Assembly (NCBI RefSeq): GCF_002795305.1 | Contig: NZ_PGGC01000100.1 | Span: 1-37,234, forward strand | Direction: 5' to 3' | Source: Aeromonas cavernicola | GTDB taxonomy: Bacteria > Pseudomonadota > Gammaproteobacteria > Enterobacterales > Aeromonadaceae | DNA: 37,234 nucleotides | In this document: piece by piece, positions 20,537 to 28,768 of the stretch | How the letters are laid out: the number at the start of each line of letters is the position of its first letter | Position numbering within the stretch: position 1 is the first letter of the stretch | Notes under the pieces: generated by a model | What the model saw: the letters and a program-made list of their open reading frames with translations, nothing else | Database searches by the model: none | Told to the model about the DNA's origin: nothing | Made by a program: the position numbers and the translations under genes

Positions 20537-21903
20537 TGATGAAACCTCAGTGTGATTTCTGTTGTGGGTGGCGTGACCCTGAACGTCACAAGGTGCTGTT
20601 TGCGCTTGCCCTCCCCATGGTGTTTTCCAATATTACCACCCCACTACTCGGGTTGGTGGACACATGGGTGATCGGCCATCTCGGTCAGGCTTGGTTTTTA
20701 GGTGGGGTGTCGGTCGGCGCGACCTTTATCAATGTGCTCTTTTGGTTACTTGGCTTTTTGCGCATGTCCACCACCGGTTTGACTGCGCAGGCTTGTGGTG
20801 CGCACGATCAACGGGCCCAAATTGATACCTTATTACGGGCATTTTCCTTAGCCATGTTGCTCGGCTTGCTGCTACTGCTGCTCTCCCCCTTGCTCGCCAA
20901 GTTGATTGCTTTGAGTGGCGGATCTGAACAAGTGCAACGTTATGCAGCTCAGTATGTCGCGGTTCGTATTTGGAGTGCGCCAGCGGCGCTTGGCAATCTG
21001 GTATTGATGGGGTGGTTATTGGGTCGGCAAGATGCGCGTGGCCCGATGTTGATGTTGATCGTCACCAACTTGGTCAATATCGGACTGGATACGCTATTTG
21101 TCCTCGTGTTTGATTGGCAAGTGAAAGGGGTGGCTGCTGCGTCGGTGCTGGCTGATTACGGTGCACTGGTACTAGGGTTGTGGCTGGTTCGCCGTCAATT
21201 GCAGCAATTTAGCGCGGGTGCGTGGGCTGGTGGGGGGCAGCGCTGGTTGCAATTGTCCCCCTTGGTTAGCTTGCTGCGGTTGAATCGAGACATCTTTTTA
21301 CGCTCTCTTAGCTTGCAGCTCTGTTTTGCGTTCATGACCCTCCAGGGCGCTCGTTTGGGAGATATCGCGGTAGCGGCCAATGCGGTGCTGCTCAACTTTA
21401 TGATGCTGGCTTCTTATGGGTTAGATGGTTTTGCCTATGCAGTTGAATCCATGGTAGGACGTGCCATTGGTCAACAAAGTCGCCAGCAACTGCGCGAGGC
21501 CATCGTGCTCAATCTGGGGTGGGCAGGGTTGATTGCTCTGTGTTTTAGCGTGGTTTTTGCTCTATTTGGTACCCAATTGATTGGTCATATTACCGATATT
21601 CCCGCAGTGGTCGCAGAGGCAACCCGTCAGCTCCCTTGGCTAGTGGCCATGCCGTTACTCTCCGTCTGGTGTTTTCTGCTTGATGGCATTTTTATCGGGG
21701 CCACCCGTGCCCGAGAAATGCGTAACAGTATGCTAATGGCGGCATTTGGCGGCTTTTTCCCGGTCTGGTGGTTGTGTCAGGAGTGGGGGGTGGCCGCATT
21801 GTGGGCTGCGATGGCGGCCCTCATGGTGGCTCGCGGTATGACCTTGGGCATTATTTGCTGGCGGCTAGAGCAAAGTGGGCAGTTACTGACTGCCCGCCAC
21901 TGA
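20536..21903 (+). CDS. MATE-family efflux transporter (DinF-like)
   Basis: A 455-residue inner-membrane protein with about 12 hydrophobic segments in two similar halves. The first half shows ALPMVFSNITTPLLGLVDTWVIGHLG, with the conserved aspartate in the first helix region, and GFLRMSTTGLTAQACG, typical of the DinF subgroup. The second half repeats the pattern (VAANAVLLNFMMLASYGLDGFAYAVES). Likely a cation-coupled exporter of toxic organic compounds; the substrate is unknown. The ATG at 20536 overlaps the SCO stop by one base (TGATG). A TTG three bases earlier is less likely. Quoted stretches are split where long. Confidence 0.9.
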   Translation: MMKPQCDFCCGWRDPERHKVLFALALPMVFSNITTPLLGLVDTWVIGHLGQAWFLGGVSVGATFINVLFWLLGFLRMSTTGLTAQACGAHDQRAQIDTLLRAFSLAMLLGLLLLLLSPLLAKLIALSGGSEQVQRYAAQYVAVRIWSAPAALGNLVLMGWLLGRQDARGPMLMLIVTNLVNIGLDTLFVLVFDWQVKGVAAASVLADYGALVLGLWLVRRQLQQFSAGAWAGGGQRWLQLSPLVSLLRLNRDIFLRSLSLQLCFAFMTLQGARLGDIAVAANAVLLNFMMLASYGLDGFAYAVESMVGRAIGQQSRQQLREAIVLNLGWAGLIALCFSVVFALFGTQLIGHITDIPAVVAEATRQLPWLVAMPLLSVWCFLLDGIFIGATRAREMRNSMLMAAFGGFFPVWWLCQEWGVAALWAAMAALMVARGMTLGIICWRLEQSGQLLTARH

Positions 21904-21916
21904 TGGGATCTCGCTG

Positions 21917-22381
21917 CTAAAGGGCGCCCTGATAATTTAACTGGCGCCAGCTTTCATACACAAATACCGCCACTGCATTCGACAGGTTCATGCTGCGACT
22001 TTGGGGCAGCATGGGGATGCGCAGCCGTTGCTCGAATGGCAGGCTATCAATGATCTCTTGCGGAAGCCCTCGGCTTTCGGGGCCAAACAGTAAGGCATCC
22101 CCGGCTACAAACTGTGCCTCCGAGTGAGCGGTACGCCCTTTGGTGGTGCAAGCAAATACCCGCTGGGGTGCGATTGCGGTCAAAAAATGCTCATAACTCG
22201 ACCAGCGTTTCACTTCCGCAAATTCGTGATAATCGAGACCTGCTCGTCTTACTCGTTTGTCATCCCACTCAAAGCCTAGCGGTTCGATCAAGTGCAATCG
22301 ATAACCGGTGTTAGCACAAAGCCGAATGATGTTACCGGTGTTGGGGGGGATCTCTGGTTGATAGAGCACAATGTCGAGCAT
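21917..22381 (-). CDS. trmL: tRNA (cytidine/uridine-34-2'-O)-methyltransferase TrmL
   Basis: A 154-residue SPOUT methyltransferase that modifies the wobble base of tRNA-Leu isoacceptors. N-terminal [20 protein letters not shown] and the knot motifs [10 protein letters not shown] and [18 protein letters not shown] are nearly identical to E. coli TrmL (157 residues). It ends in YQGAL, slightly shorter than E. coli. It converges with the MATE gene, leaving 13 bases between stops. Confidence 0.96.
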   Translation of the reverse strand: MLDIVLYQPEIPPNTGNIIRLCANTGYRLHLIEPLGFEWDDKRVRRAGLDYHEFAEVKRWSSYEHFLTAIAPQRVFACTTKGRTAHSEAQFVAGDALLFGPESRGLPQEIIDSLPFEQRLRIPMLPQSRSMNLSNAVAVFVYESWRQLNYQGAL

Positions 22382-22446
22382 GGGACGATCCTGCAGCGGA
22401 ATTTAAGGGGCGCCAGCATACCCAGCGCCCGTCTGGATGGAAAGAG

Positions 22447-23817
22447 TCAGGCAATGGGTAGGCGAATGGTGATCATCAGCCCTGTCGGGTAATGGTTACT
22501 GGCGGTAATGGTGCCACCATGGCGCAAAATGGCCTCATGAGCGATTGCTAGGCCAAGCCCGGTGCCACCTGTTTTATTATTACGTGCATCATCTGCGCGG
22601 AAAAAGGGCAGAAATAGTTGGGCTTGCTGAGCATCGGGCACGCCTGGCCCATCATCACGAATCGTCATGACCCACATCTCTTGCTCCCGATACCAATCCA
22701 CCCAGATAAACTCTTGGCCATATTTGAGGGCGTTGCGTAGCGGATTTTCGATGGCCCTCGCGAGCAACGCTGGCCACATCATGGTTGACTCTGTCGGTAG
22801 GTGAGGCAGTTGTAGTTGTTTGCCGCTCTGATTGGCCTCAAACATCGCATCTTCGAGGAGGGGTTCTAATAGGTGGGCTAATGCCCGTCGCTCCGGTGCT
22901 TCTGTATGTTGCTGCACCCGCGAGAGGTCGAGCAGATCGCCGATTAATTTATCCAACTTGGTAATCTCTAACTCGATGCGCGCCAGTTCCGCGCTGTCCC
23001 CCTGCTTACGACGGATGAGCGCTTGCGCCAGTTGCATTCTGGTTAACGGGCTGCGCAGCTCGTGGGATATGTCAGAAAGAAGTTGTTTCTGTTTTTTTAT
23101 CATGCACTTAAGCGTTTCTACCATCTCTCGGACATGATCGGCCAATTGGCCTATTTCATCGCGTCGCCCCAAGTTAGGGATCTGCACAGCCAAGTTACCG
23201 GTAGCGAGCTGAGAGACGGCACGTTGTAATCGCAAAATAGGGCGAGTCAATCGCCATGCTAGCAACAGACACAAGGGCGTGCTCACGAGCATGGCGACGC
23301 CGAGAATCCGGATCGGGTGATCCAAGATTTGGATAAACATAAACAGGTAAGGCGTATCCACATTCAGGCCAAAGTACACATGGTATTGCTGGCCGCGATG
23401 CTCCATCAGAAAGGGACCGGCGATTGCGTTGTTTTTTTCGTGGCCGAGCATGGGGTTGGCAGGAGAGTCGGCGTCGACCATAAAACGAACCACAAATTTG
23501 TGGGGATGAATGGTGGATTGGATCTGGCCATTGCTGCTACGAACATAAACGTTATCTACCGGCAGCATGGTGATGTTTTTCATCGCGCGGGTTAAATCGA
23601 AATCCCGGCTCGGGTCCGCTGCCTGTTTGAGGATATTGACATTGTGCTGCATCCGCCCGATTTCATGGCTTGGTAGCGGTAGTTGATTGCGCGGATCAAG
23701 ATTTGGCAAGCTGATAACGGCAGCCAGCATGATCAGTAAAATGAGCCAGAACCACAGAAAAATCTGGGTGGAAAGGCCATCGAGAGAGGCGACATCTTTG
23801 ATTACTGTTCTAGCCAC
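22447..23817 (-). CDS. cpxA: Envelope-stress sensor histidine kinase CpxA
   Basis: A 456-residue inner-membrane kinase and phosphatase. The first membrane helix is near residues 18-38, a periplasmic domain follows, and the second helix is near 170-190. A HAMP region comes next. The H-box SDISHELRSPLTRMQ holds the phospho-accepting histidine; the N-box is ENPLRNALKYG and the G-boxes are DDGPGVPD and GGTGLGLAIA. The kinase core resembles E. coli CpxA more than the periplasmic sensor does. The GTG start lies 16 bases inside the end of cpxR, preceded by a G-rich site, so coupling is likely. Confidence 0.9.
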   Translation of the reverse strand: MARTVIKDVASLDGLSTQIFLWFWLILLIMLAAVISLPNLDPRNQLPLPSHEIGRMQHNVNILKQAADPSRDFDLTRAMKNITMLPVDNVYVRSSNGQIQSTIHPHKFVVRFMVDADSPANPMLGHEKNNAIAGPFLMEHRGQQYHVYFGLNVDTPYLFMFIQILDHPIRILGVAMLVSTPLCLLLAWRLTRPILRLQRAVSQLATGNLAVQIPNLGRRDEIGQLADHVREMVETLKCMIKKQKQLLSDISHELRSPLTRMQLAQALIRRKQGDSAELARIELEITKLDKLIGDLLDLSRVQQHTEAPERRALAHLLEPLLEDAMFEANQSGKQLQLPHLPTESTMMWPALLARAIENPLRNALKYGQEFIWVDWYREQEMWVMTIRDDGPGVPDAQQAQLFLPFFRADDARNNKTGGTGLGLAIAHEAILRHGGTITASNHYPTGLMITIRLPIA

Positions 23818-24491
23818 AAGTACCCCCGTCCCCGCACTGTTTTGAAGCGAGGCTGGCCATCTGCCCGCTCTGGCAGCTTTTTGCGAAGGTTGCTTAAGTG
23901 CATGTCGATAGTGCGATCAAAGGGGGTCAGTTTTTTACCAATCACCTGCTCCGACAAGAGACTTTTGCTGACAATGTGGCCGGGATGACGCAGGAGGCAC
24001 TCCAACAAGCCAAACTCGGTTGCGGTTAACTCCAATCGTTGTTCACCACAGCGTGCTTGCTGCAGACCGGGTTGAAGCACAATATCCATAAAGTGCACTT
24101 CATCGTAGCCACCACGCGCTGATTGAGGGGGTTGGGTTCTGCGCAAGATGGCGCGTACTCGGGCTAGCAGCTCCCGATCATCGAATGGTTTTGCGAGATA
24201 GTCATCGGCTCCGGCTTCTAGCCCGTTGATGCGATCTTGGCTATCCCCCCGTGCTGTTAGCATTAATACTGGGGTTTCGTGCGTCTTACGAAGGGTGGTT
24301 AGCATCGCAAAGCCATTGAGTTTAGGCATCATGACGTCCAGCAGTATCAGATTGAAATCCTGTTCCGCTATCCGCTGCAGACCTTCTTCGCCGTTTTCGG
24401 CAACAATCACTTGAAAGCCTTCCAAGGTCAGAATTTCGGTGAGTAGTTGGGTCAGTTCAAGATCGTCATCGACCAGCAGTATTCTGTTCAT
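23802..24491 (-). CDS. cpxR: Envelope-stress response regulator CpxR
   Basis: A 229-residue OmpR-family regulator. The receiver domain has the acidic pocket D8-D10, phospho-acceptor D52 in LLDVMMPK and LAKPFDDREL with the conserved lysine. The winged-helix domain contains LTATEFGLLECLL, KLTPFDRTIDMHLSNLRKKLP and the terminal TVRGRGYLW, closely following E. coli CpxR. The ATG at 24491 is used, because the N-terminus then matches CpxR (MNKILLVDDD). It faces fieF across 86 bases, with no cpxP between them. Confidence 0.95.
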   Translation of the reverse strand: MNRILLVDDDLELTQLLTEILTLEGFQVIVAENGEEGLQRIAEQDFNLILLDVMMPKLNGFAMLTTLRKTHETPVLMLTARGDSQDRINGLEAGADDYLAKPFDDRELLARVRAILRRTQPPQSARGGYDEVHFMDIVLQPGLQQARCGEQRLELTATEFGLLECLLRHPGHIVSKSLLSEQVIGKKLTPFDRTIDMHLSNLRKKLPERADGQPRFKTVRGRGYLWLEQ

Positions 24492-24541
24492 CTGAAGTGA
24501 TTCCACGGATTTTTCGCGCCAAACTAACGCTGGGGTCAGGG

Positions 24542-24547
24542 TATAAT
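24542..24547 (+). promoter_or_regulatory. Possible -10 element of fieF
   Basis: A perfect TATAAT lies 30 bases before the fieF start, preceded by GGG rather than a clear -35 hexamer. The promoter could need an activator. No CpxR-type GTAAA direct repeat was seen in this short divergent region. Confidence 0.4.
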
Positions 24548-24577
24548 AAATTTTTAACTGTTAGAGGAAAGCCGATA

Positions 24578-25486
24578 TTGAGCCATCAACTCTATTCTCG
24601 CTGGGTGACATGGGCTAGCGTGGCCGCTGTTAGCACTGCAACCTTGCTGATCATTGGTAAGTTGATTGCTTGGTTAATGACCGACGCGTCGAGCCTGCTT
24701 GCTTCTCTCACCGACTCGTTGATGGACGTGAGTGCGTCCATCATCAATTTATTGGCTATCCGTTATGCACTCGCCCCTGCCGATGATGAGCACCGCTTTG
24801 GCCATGGTAAGGCGGAGTCACTCGCGGGCCTGATCCAATCGGCATTTATTTCAGGTTCTGCCCTATTGCTGGTGATGCACGGCATCTCCTCCTTACTTAA
24901 TCAGGCGCCGATCCAGAGGTTGGAAGCCGGTATGTGGGTTAGCGTGGGCTCGATTGTGCTAACCCTGTTACTGGTTGGTTTCCAACGTGTTGTGATTAGT
25001 AAGACGGGGAGCGTGGCGATAAAAGCAGACATGTTGCACTATCGCTCTGATTTGTTGCTGAATGTGGGGGTCTTGCTCGCACTGGTATTAGCAGGACAAG
25101 GCTGGTTTTGGGCTGACGGCCTTTTTGCTATCTTGATCGGCTTGTTCTTGTTGTGGGGGGCGAGCCACATAGGTTACGAATCGGTACAAGCGTTGCTCGA
25201 TCGCCAGTTGCCAGCGGAAGAACAAGCGAGAATAATGACCCTTTGTTGCGCTGTCGCTGGGGTACATGGGGTGCATGATCTGCGCACTCGTCAGTCTGGC
25301 CCCACTCGGTTTGTGCAACTCCATTTGGAATTAGATGACCAGCTTCCTTTGGTCAATGCTCACCACATCGCCGATGAAGTCGAGCGCGCGGTGCTTCAGG
25401 AATTTGATCGCATAGACATCATTATTCATATGGACCCAGTTTCGGTACTCATGAAAGAGCAGCAGAGTCCTCACCCAGAACAATAA
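24578..25486 (+). CDS. fieF: Cation-efflux pump FieF (YiiP), CDF family
   Basis: A 302-residue proton-coupled exporter of zinc, iron and other divalent metals. The transport-site ligands are all present: D46 and D50 (TDSLMDVSAS) and H154 and D158 (HYRSD). ADDEHRFGHGKAESLAGL and the cytoplasmic LRTRQSGPTRFVQLHLE match E. coli YiiP (300 residues). The start is a TTG at 24578, 9 bases after GAGGAA. Earlier in-frame starts would overlap the promoter-like TATAAT and add residues absent from the family. The cpxRA-fieF neighbourhood matches enteric bacteria. Confidence 0.93.
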   Translation: MSHQLYSRWVTWASVAAVSTATLLIIGKLIAWLMTDASSLLASLTDSLMDVSASIINLLAIRYALAPADDEHRFGHGKAESLAGLIQSAFISGSALLLVMHGISSLLNQAPIQRLEAGMWVSVGSIVLTLLLVGFQRVVISKTGSVAIKADMLHYRSDLLLNVGVLLALVLAGQGWFWADGLFAILIGLFLLWGASHIGYESVQALLDRQLPAEEQARIMTLCCAVAGVHGVHDLRTRQSGPTRFVQLHLELDDQLPLVNAHHIADEVERAVLQEFDRIDIIIHMDPVSVLMKEQQSPHPEQ

Positions 25487-25500
25487 GTAGGTTGCAACAC

Positions 25501-26280
25501 ATGGATGATTTGGTTGCCAACACGTGGCAAAAAATTCAGCAAGAAGCGTTATGTCTGGTGGCTGAAGAGCCTATGTTGGCCAGTTTCTTTCACTCCACCA
25601 TTCTTAATCATAAGAATCTGCTGTCAGCCCTGAGTTTCCAGCTGGCGAATAAGCTAGATAGCACCACCATGCCAGCGATTGCTTTGCGCGAAGTGATAGA
25701 ACTCGCGCTGCGCAGTGAACCCAGACTACTGGACGTGGTGGCTGCCGATATTTGCGCGGTGCAAGAGCGGGACCCTGCGGTCGATCTTTTTTCCACCCCG
25801 CTCCTCTATTTGAAAGGCTTTCATGCCCTGCAAGGCTATCGGGTTGCTAACTGGTTATGGCGCCATGGTCGTCGCCCATTGGCACTTTATCTGCAAAACC
25901 AGATCTCGGTGGTGTTTGGAGTCGATGTGCATCCTGCCGCGCGGATTGGCAAAGGGATCATGTTTGACCATGCCACTGGTATCGTGGTGGGAGAAACCGC
26001 CGTGATTGAGGATGATGTCTCTATTTTGCAAAGCGTGACCCTCGGCGGAACAGGCAAAGAGAGTGGTGATCGTCATCCTAAAATTCGCGAAGGTGTGATG
26101 ATCGGTGCGGGAGCTAAAGTGCTGGGTAATATCGAGGTGGGGGTCGGGGCTAAAATTGGTGCTGGCAGTGTGGTGATAAACCCAGTCCCTGCGCATACCA
26201 CCGTTGCTGGGGTGCCAGCTAAGATAGTCGGCCACCCTGAATGCGATAAACCCTCATTAGATATGGATCAGTGCATCTGA
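25501..26280 (+). CDS. cysE: Serine O-acetyltransferase CysE
   Basis: A 259-residue enzyme that acetylates L-serine in the first step of cysteine synthesis. The N-terminal helical domain shows EPMLASFFHSTIL and TMPAIALREV, and the left-handed beta-helix has FDHATGIVVGETAVIEDD, HPKIREGVMIGAGAKVLG and AGVPAKIVG, all matching E. coli CysE. It stops at LDMDQCI, about 14 residues short of the E. coli C-terminal tail, yet still ends in isoleucine, the residue that inserts into the CysK active site. The ATG at 25501 follows TAGG. It starts 14 bases after fieF and is probably co-transcribed. A strong terminator follows. Confidence 0.95.
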   Translation: MDDLVANTWQKIQQEALCLVAEEPMLASFFHSTILNHKNLLSALSFQLANKLDSTTMPAIALREVIELALRSEPRLLDVVAADICAVQERDPAVDLFSTPLLYLKGFHALQGYRVANWLWRHGRRPLALYLQNQISVVFGVDVHPAARIGKGIMFDHATGIVVGETAVIEDDVSILQSVTLGGTGKESGDRHPKIREGVMIGAGAKVLGNIEVGVGAKIGAGSVVINPVPAHTTVAGVPAKIVGHPECDKPSLDMDQCI

Positions 26281-26342
26281 ACCTGCCGCGATACAGATGG
26301 TCAGCCAGATAGCGGAGCAACGACATGTTCTGCTTATATCTT

Positions 26343-26370
26343 CCCCAGCCTTGATGCTGGGGATTTTTTT
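26343..26370 (+). terminator. Intrinsic terminator after cysE
   Basis: CCCCAGC pairs with GCTGGGG around a six-base loop, followed by A and seven T residues. It closes the fieF-cysE unit and insulates the spf promoter. Confidence 0.9.
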
Positions 26371-26444
26371 ATTTAAACAAAAAAATGAAATTTAATTACA
26401 AAACTTACTTTCATTGATTGCTGTTTTGCTATAAAATTTTTCAC

Positions 26445-26549
26445 GTAGGGTACAGAGGTAAGATGTTCTATCTTTAAAGACCTTTTATTTCACATACTTA
26501 AATGTGGCTATATAGCAGCCTCGATGAGTTATCGTCGGGGCATTTTTTT
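26445..26549 (+). ncRNA. spf: Spot 42 small RNA
   Basis: The 5' part, from GTAGGGTACAGAGGTAAGA through the following TGTTCTATCTTT, is nearly identical to E. coli Spot 42, including the unstructured regions that base-pair with target mRNAs. The middle (TTTATTTCACA, AATGTGGCTATATAGCAGCC) is diverged. The 3' end is a terminator stem CCTCGATGA with TCGTCGGGG, allowing G-U pairs, and seven T residues. Length is about 105 nt against 109 in E. coli. A TAAAAT at 26432-26437 sits seven bases before the first nucleotide. In E. coli Spot 42 is repressed by CRP-cAMP and, with Hfq, represses carbon-use genes such as galK. No clear CRP site was found here. As in E. coli, it converges on engB, but the upstream neighbour is cysE instead of polA. 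Confidence 0.92.
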
Positions 26550-27067
26550 ATGTCTGCTTTTTATGTTTTTCATTTAAGGGTGACTTTATTGTATTGATTT
26601 TTAACTGTTATTTTTGCCCCTCCCCCTTTTATCTCATCTGTTTATTGCGACGCATCTTAGCATCACAACTCCTCCACCCTCCGTTACGACCGTCTATTAG
26701 CCGAGCAAGATGGAGTGTGTTTTTTTATTACCTAACTGATTATTTTTTACATAAAAACAACAAGCGCAGGGTGATAGGTTGTCCCTCTCTTAGCTGTTTT
26801 TCGTTATAAGTTGGGTCCAATGAATCTGTGATGGGGCGAACGGTGTTGCCAGATGGACTGACAACGTGCAAAAGCGGGACGAACAGGGGCTTGTTTGAGA
26901 TATGTCGATGCAGCTGTAGTCAGTGCAATCGTGATGCTAGGTAAGGTACACCACGGTTGATGGCGGATCGTTGATGGTGAGATCGGCAGGGGTTACTGCT
27001 AACGCGCTTGACCTAGGTTCAATCAGCGGAGAAGTGCTCCGCTCATTGTTGCCATCGTCTGCCTTGC
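26550..27067. other. Non-coding stretch between spf and engB
   Basis: The first 270 bases are T-rich and hold only a 71-codon plus-strand frame with a TTG start and no ribosome site, which looks random. The rest is of ordinary composition without a recognisable gene. A hairpin lies next to the engB stop. Another small RNA is possible here but was not identified. Confidence 0.5.
27025..27043 (-). terminator. Possible terminator hairpin after engB
   Basis: AGCGGAG and CTCCGCT form a perfect 7-base stem with a 5-base loop, about 25 bases beyond the engB stop. No T-run follows on the minus strand, so termination is uncertain. Confidence 0.4.
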
Positions 27068-27721
27068 TTACTCTTCGTGAAGGTCTGGCTCGTCTTGTTC
27101 TGATCCCGCTGCAGCGTTTGCCAGATACCAAGCGCTTAATGTCTGCGTTAGCTTGTCTACGCCAATATTGTTAAGGGAGGAGAATGCCTCGACTTGAATC
27201 TGTGGGCCGAGATTGACGACGGCATTACGCACCTTGATCACTTGATTGTTACGTGGGCCAGGGCTCAATTTATCGGCTTTGGTCAGCAGTAACATAACCG
27301 GTAACTGACGGTGCGCACTCCACTCCAGCATATTCATATCCGTTTCTTTAAGCGGATGACGAATATCCATCAAAATTACCAATCCTTTCAATGACTCACG
27401 ACGCTGTAGATACTCAGCCAGCGATTTTTGCCATTTTAGCTTCATTTCTAACGGTACTTGGGCATAACCATAACCCGGCAGATCGACTAAGCGTTTGCCT
27501 GGCTCTAGCTCAAACAGGTTAATCAACTGGGTCCGCCCCGGTGTTTTACTGGTACGCGCGAGGTTCTTATGTTTCGTTAAGGTATTCAATGCAGAGGATT
27601 TACCCGCGTTGGAGCGGCCAGCAAACGCGATCTCGACCCCCCCATCATTTGGTAGATGGCGAATGTCTGGCGCACTGGTCACAAAATGCACCTTATTGAA
27701 ATTTAAAGTTTGTGATTCCAA
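27068..27721 (-). CDS. engB: Ribosome-biogenesis GTP-binding protein EngB (YsxC/YihA)
   Basis: A 217-residue GTPase needed for large-subunit assembly. The G motifs are in order: G1 GRSNAGKSS near residues 35-43, G2 threonine in [13 protein letters not shown]3 DLPGYGYA, G4 TKADK and G5-like AFSSL. It ends in an acidic tail ([10 protein letters not shown]). It converges with spf and diverges from the cytochrome c4 gene, the same spf-engB pairing as in E. coli. Confidence 0.95.
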   Translation of the reverse strand: MESQTLNFNKVHFVTSAPDIRHLPNDGGVEIAFAGRSNAGKSSALNTLTKHKNLARTSKTPGRTQLINLFELEPGKRLVDLPGYGYAQVPLEMKLKWQKSLAEYLQRRESLKGLVILMDIRHPLKETDMNMLEWSAHRQLPVMLLLTKADKLSPGPRNNQVIKVRNAVVNLGPQIQVEAFSSLNNIGVDKLTQTLSAWYLANAAAGSEQDEPDLHEE

Positions 27722-27777
27722 CGTAATTTCCCCATGGAGAAGAGAGGGTTATAGAGTTACTTTTTTGTGAAATGGTG

Positions 27778-27828
27778 TAAAATAGCGTCGCTTTAACGCG
27801 TTTATTTTAACATGCCTTCAGCGGCATG
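27778..27828 (+). promoter_or_regulatory. Probable promoter and leader hairpin of the cytochrome c4 gene
   Basis: TAAAAT at 27778-27783 is a possible -10 element. Downstream, CATGCC (27811-27816) pairs with GGCATG (27823-27828) around a 6-base loop in the leader, just before the ribosome-binding region. Both lie in the 143-base divergent region with engB. Confidence 0.4.
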
Positions 27829-27864
27829 GGATCTGGAAGCCTAATAATGAAAAGTTGGAACGCC

Positions 27865-28482
27865 ATGAAGAACTTAGTCATTACTTTTGCTCTGCTGGTT
27901 GGCGTAACGGGGATGGCACAAGCCAAAGGTGATGCCGCTGCCGGACAAACCAAAGCTGCCGTGTGTGCAGCTTGCCATGGACCGGACGGTAACAGCCTGC
28001 TTGATATGTACCCCAAAATTGCTGGTCAGCACGCATCATATCTCAAAAAGCAATTAGTTGAACTCAAAGCCGCTGCATCTGGTCAACCAGGGCGTGTTGC
28101 ACCGGTGATGGGGCCGATGGCGCTTCCCCTGTCTGAGCAAGATATGGATGATTTGGCCGCCTATTTTTCGGCGCAAAAGGTGACACCTATCGCGGTGCCT
28201 GATGATGCCGCTGAAGCAGGTAAAACCCTTTACATGGGCGGCGATATCAGCCGTGGTCTTGCCGCTTGTACCTCTTGCCATGGCCCACGTGGTTCTGGAG
28301 TTGAGCAAGCCAAATATCCAAACCTTGCTGGCCAGCATCCCGCCTATATCAAAGATCAGCTCACTAAGTTCCGAGCGGGCGCGCGCGATAATGATCCTAA
28401 CAGCATGATGCGTGATGTGGCGAAAAAGCTGACCGATCAGGATATTGAGGTGCTGGCAAAATATGTCGCGGGTCTGCACTGA
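27865..28482 (+). CDS. Diheme cytochrome c4
   Basis: A 205-residue periplasmic electron carrier. A signal peptide spans residues 1-20 (cleavage after MAQA). Two c-type heme sites are visible: CAACH at 34-38 and CTSCH in the second half, each followed by a similar domain with PKIAGQH or PNLAGQH, showing the internal duplication of cytochrome c4. It passes electrons from the bc1 complex to cbb3-type oxidases. The ATG at 27865 is chosen because GGA lies 6 bases upstream; an in-frame ATG at 27847 would add six residues. The engB-c4 adjacency is common in gammaproteobacteria. A strong terminator follows. Confidence 0.92.
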   Translation: MKNLVITFALLVGVTGMAQAKGDAAAGQTKAAVCAACHGPDGNSLLDMYPKIAGQHASYLKKQLVELKAAASGQPGRVAPVMGPMALPLSEQDMDDLAAYFSAQKVTPIAVPDDAAEAGKTLYMGGDISRGLAACTSCHGPRGSGVEQAKYPNLAGQHPAYIKDQLTKFRAGARDNDPNSMMRDVAKKLTDQDIEVLAKYVAGLH

Positions 28483-28589
28483 TACGCCATCTGAATGGCG
28501 AGGATGTAAACAGCGATAAAGAGCCGCATCTGCTATCTGATTGCTAATCAATTAGTTTTTCACATAGTCGAGACACGCCTAACACTGTA

Positions 28590-28621
28590 AACCCCCGATG
28601 TAGCCACCTCGGGGGTTTTTG
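28590..28621 (+). terminator. Intrinsic terminator after cytochrome c4
   Basis: AACCCCCGA pairs with TCGGGGGTT around a 10-base loop, followed by T residues. A smaller hairpin (CGCCAT/ATGGCG) lies just after the c4 stop. Confidence 0.85.
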
Positions 28622-28768
28622 TTTGTCCAGTGAACGCTCACCGAGGTGGGTCTCATCGGTACGGTGAGCCAAGCCACTACCTACGCCGCGACACGGTTGC
28701 CTCTATCTACTATGCGAAGATGCCACTCCGCCAAGCGTGCACATCACCTAGCCAAGTGGCATGGGTTG

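Noticed and set aside
26371-26444. CRP site upstream of spf
   Set aside because: The only candidate (TGAAATTTAATTACA) has wrong half-site bases and a 15-base spacing instead of 16.
26594-26809. 71-codon ORF after spf
   Set aside because: TTG start without a ribosome site in a T-rich stretch; cysteine- and serine-rich translation with no family features.
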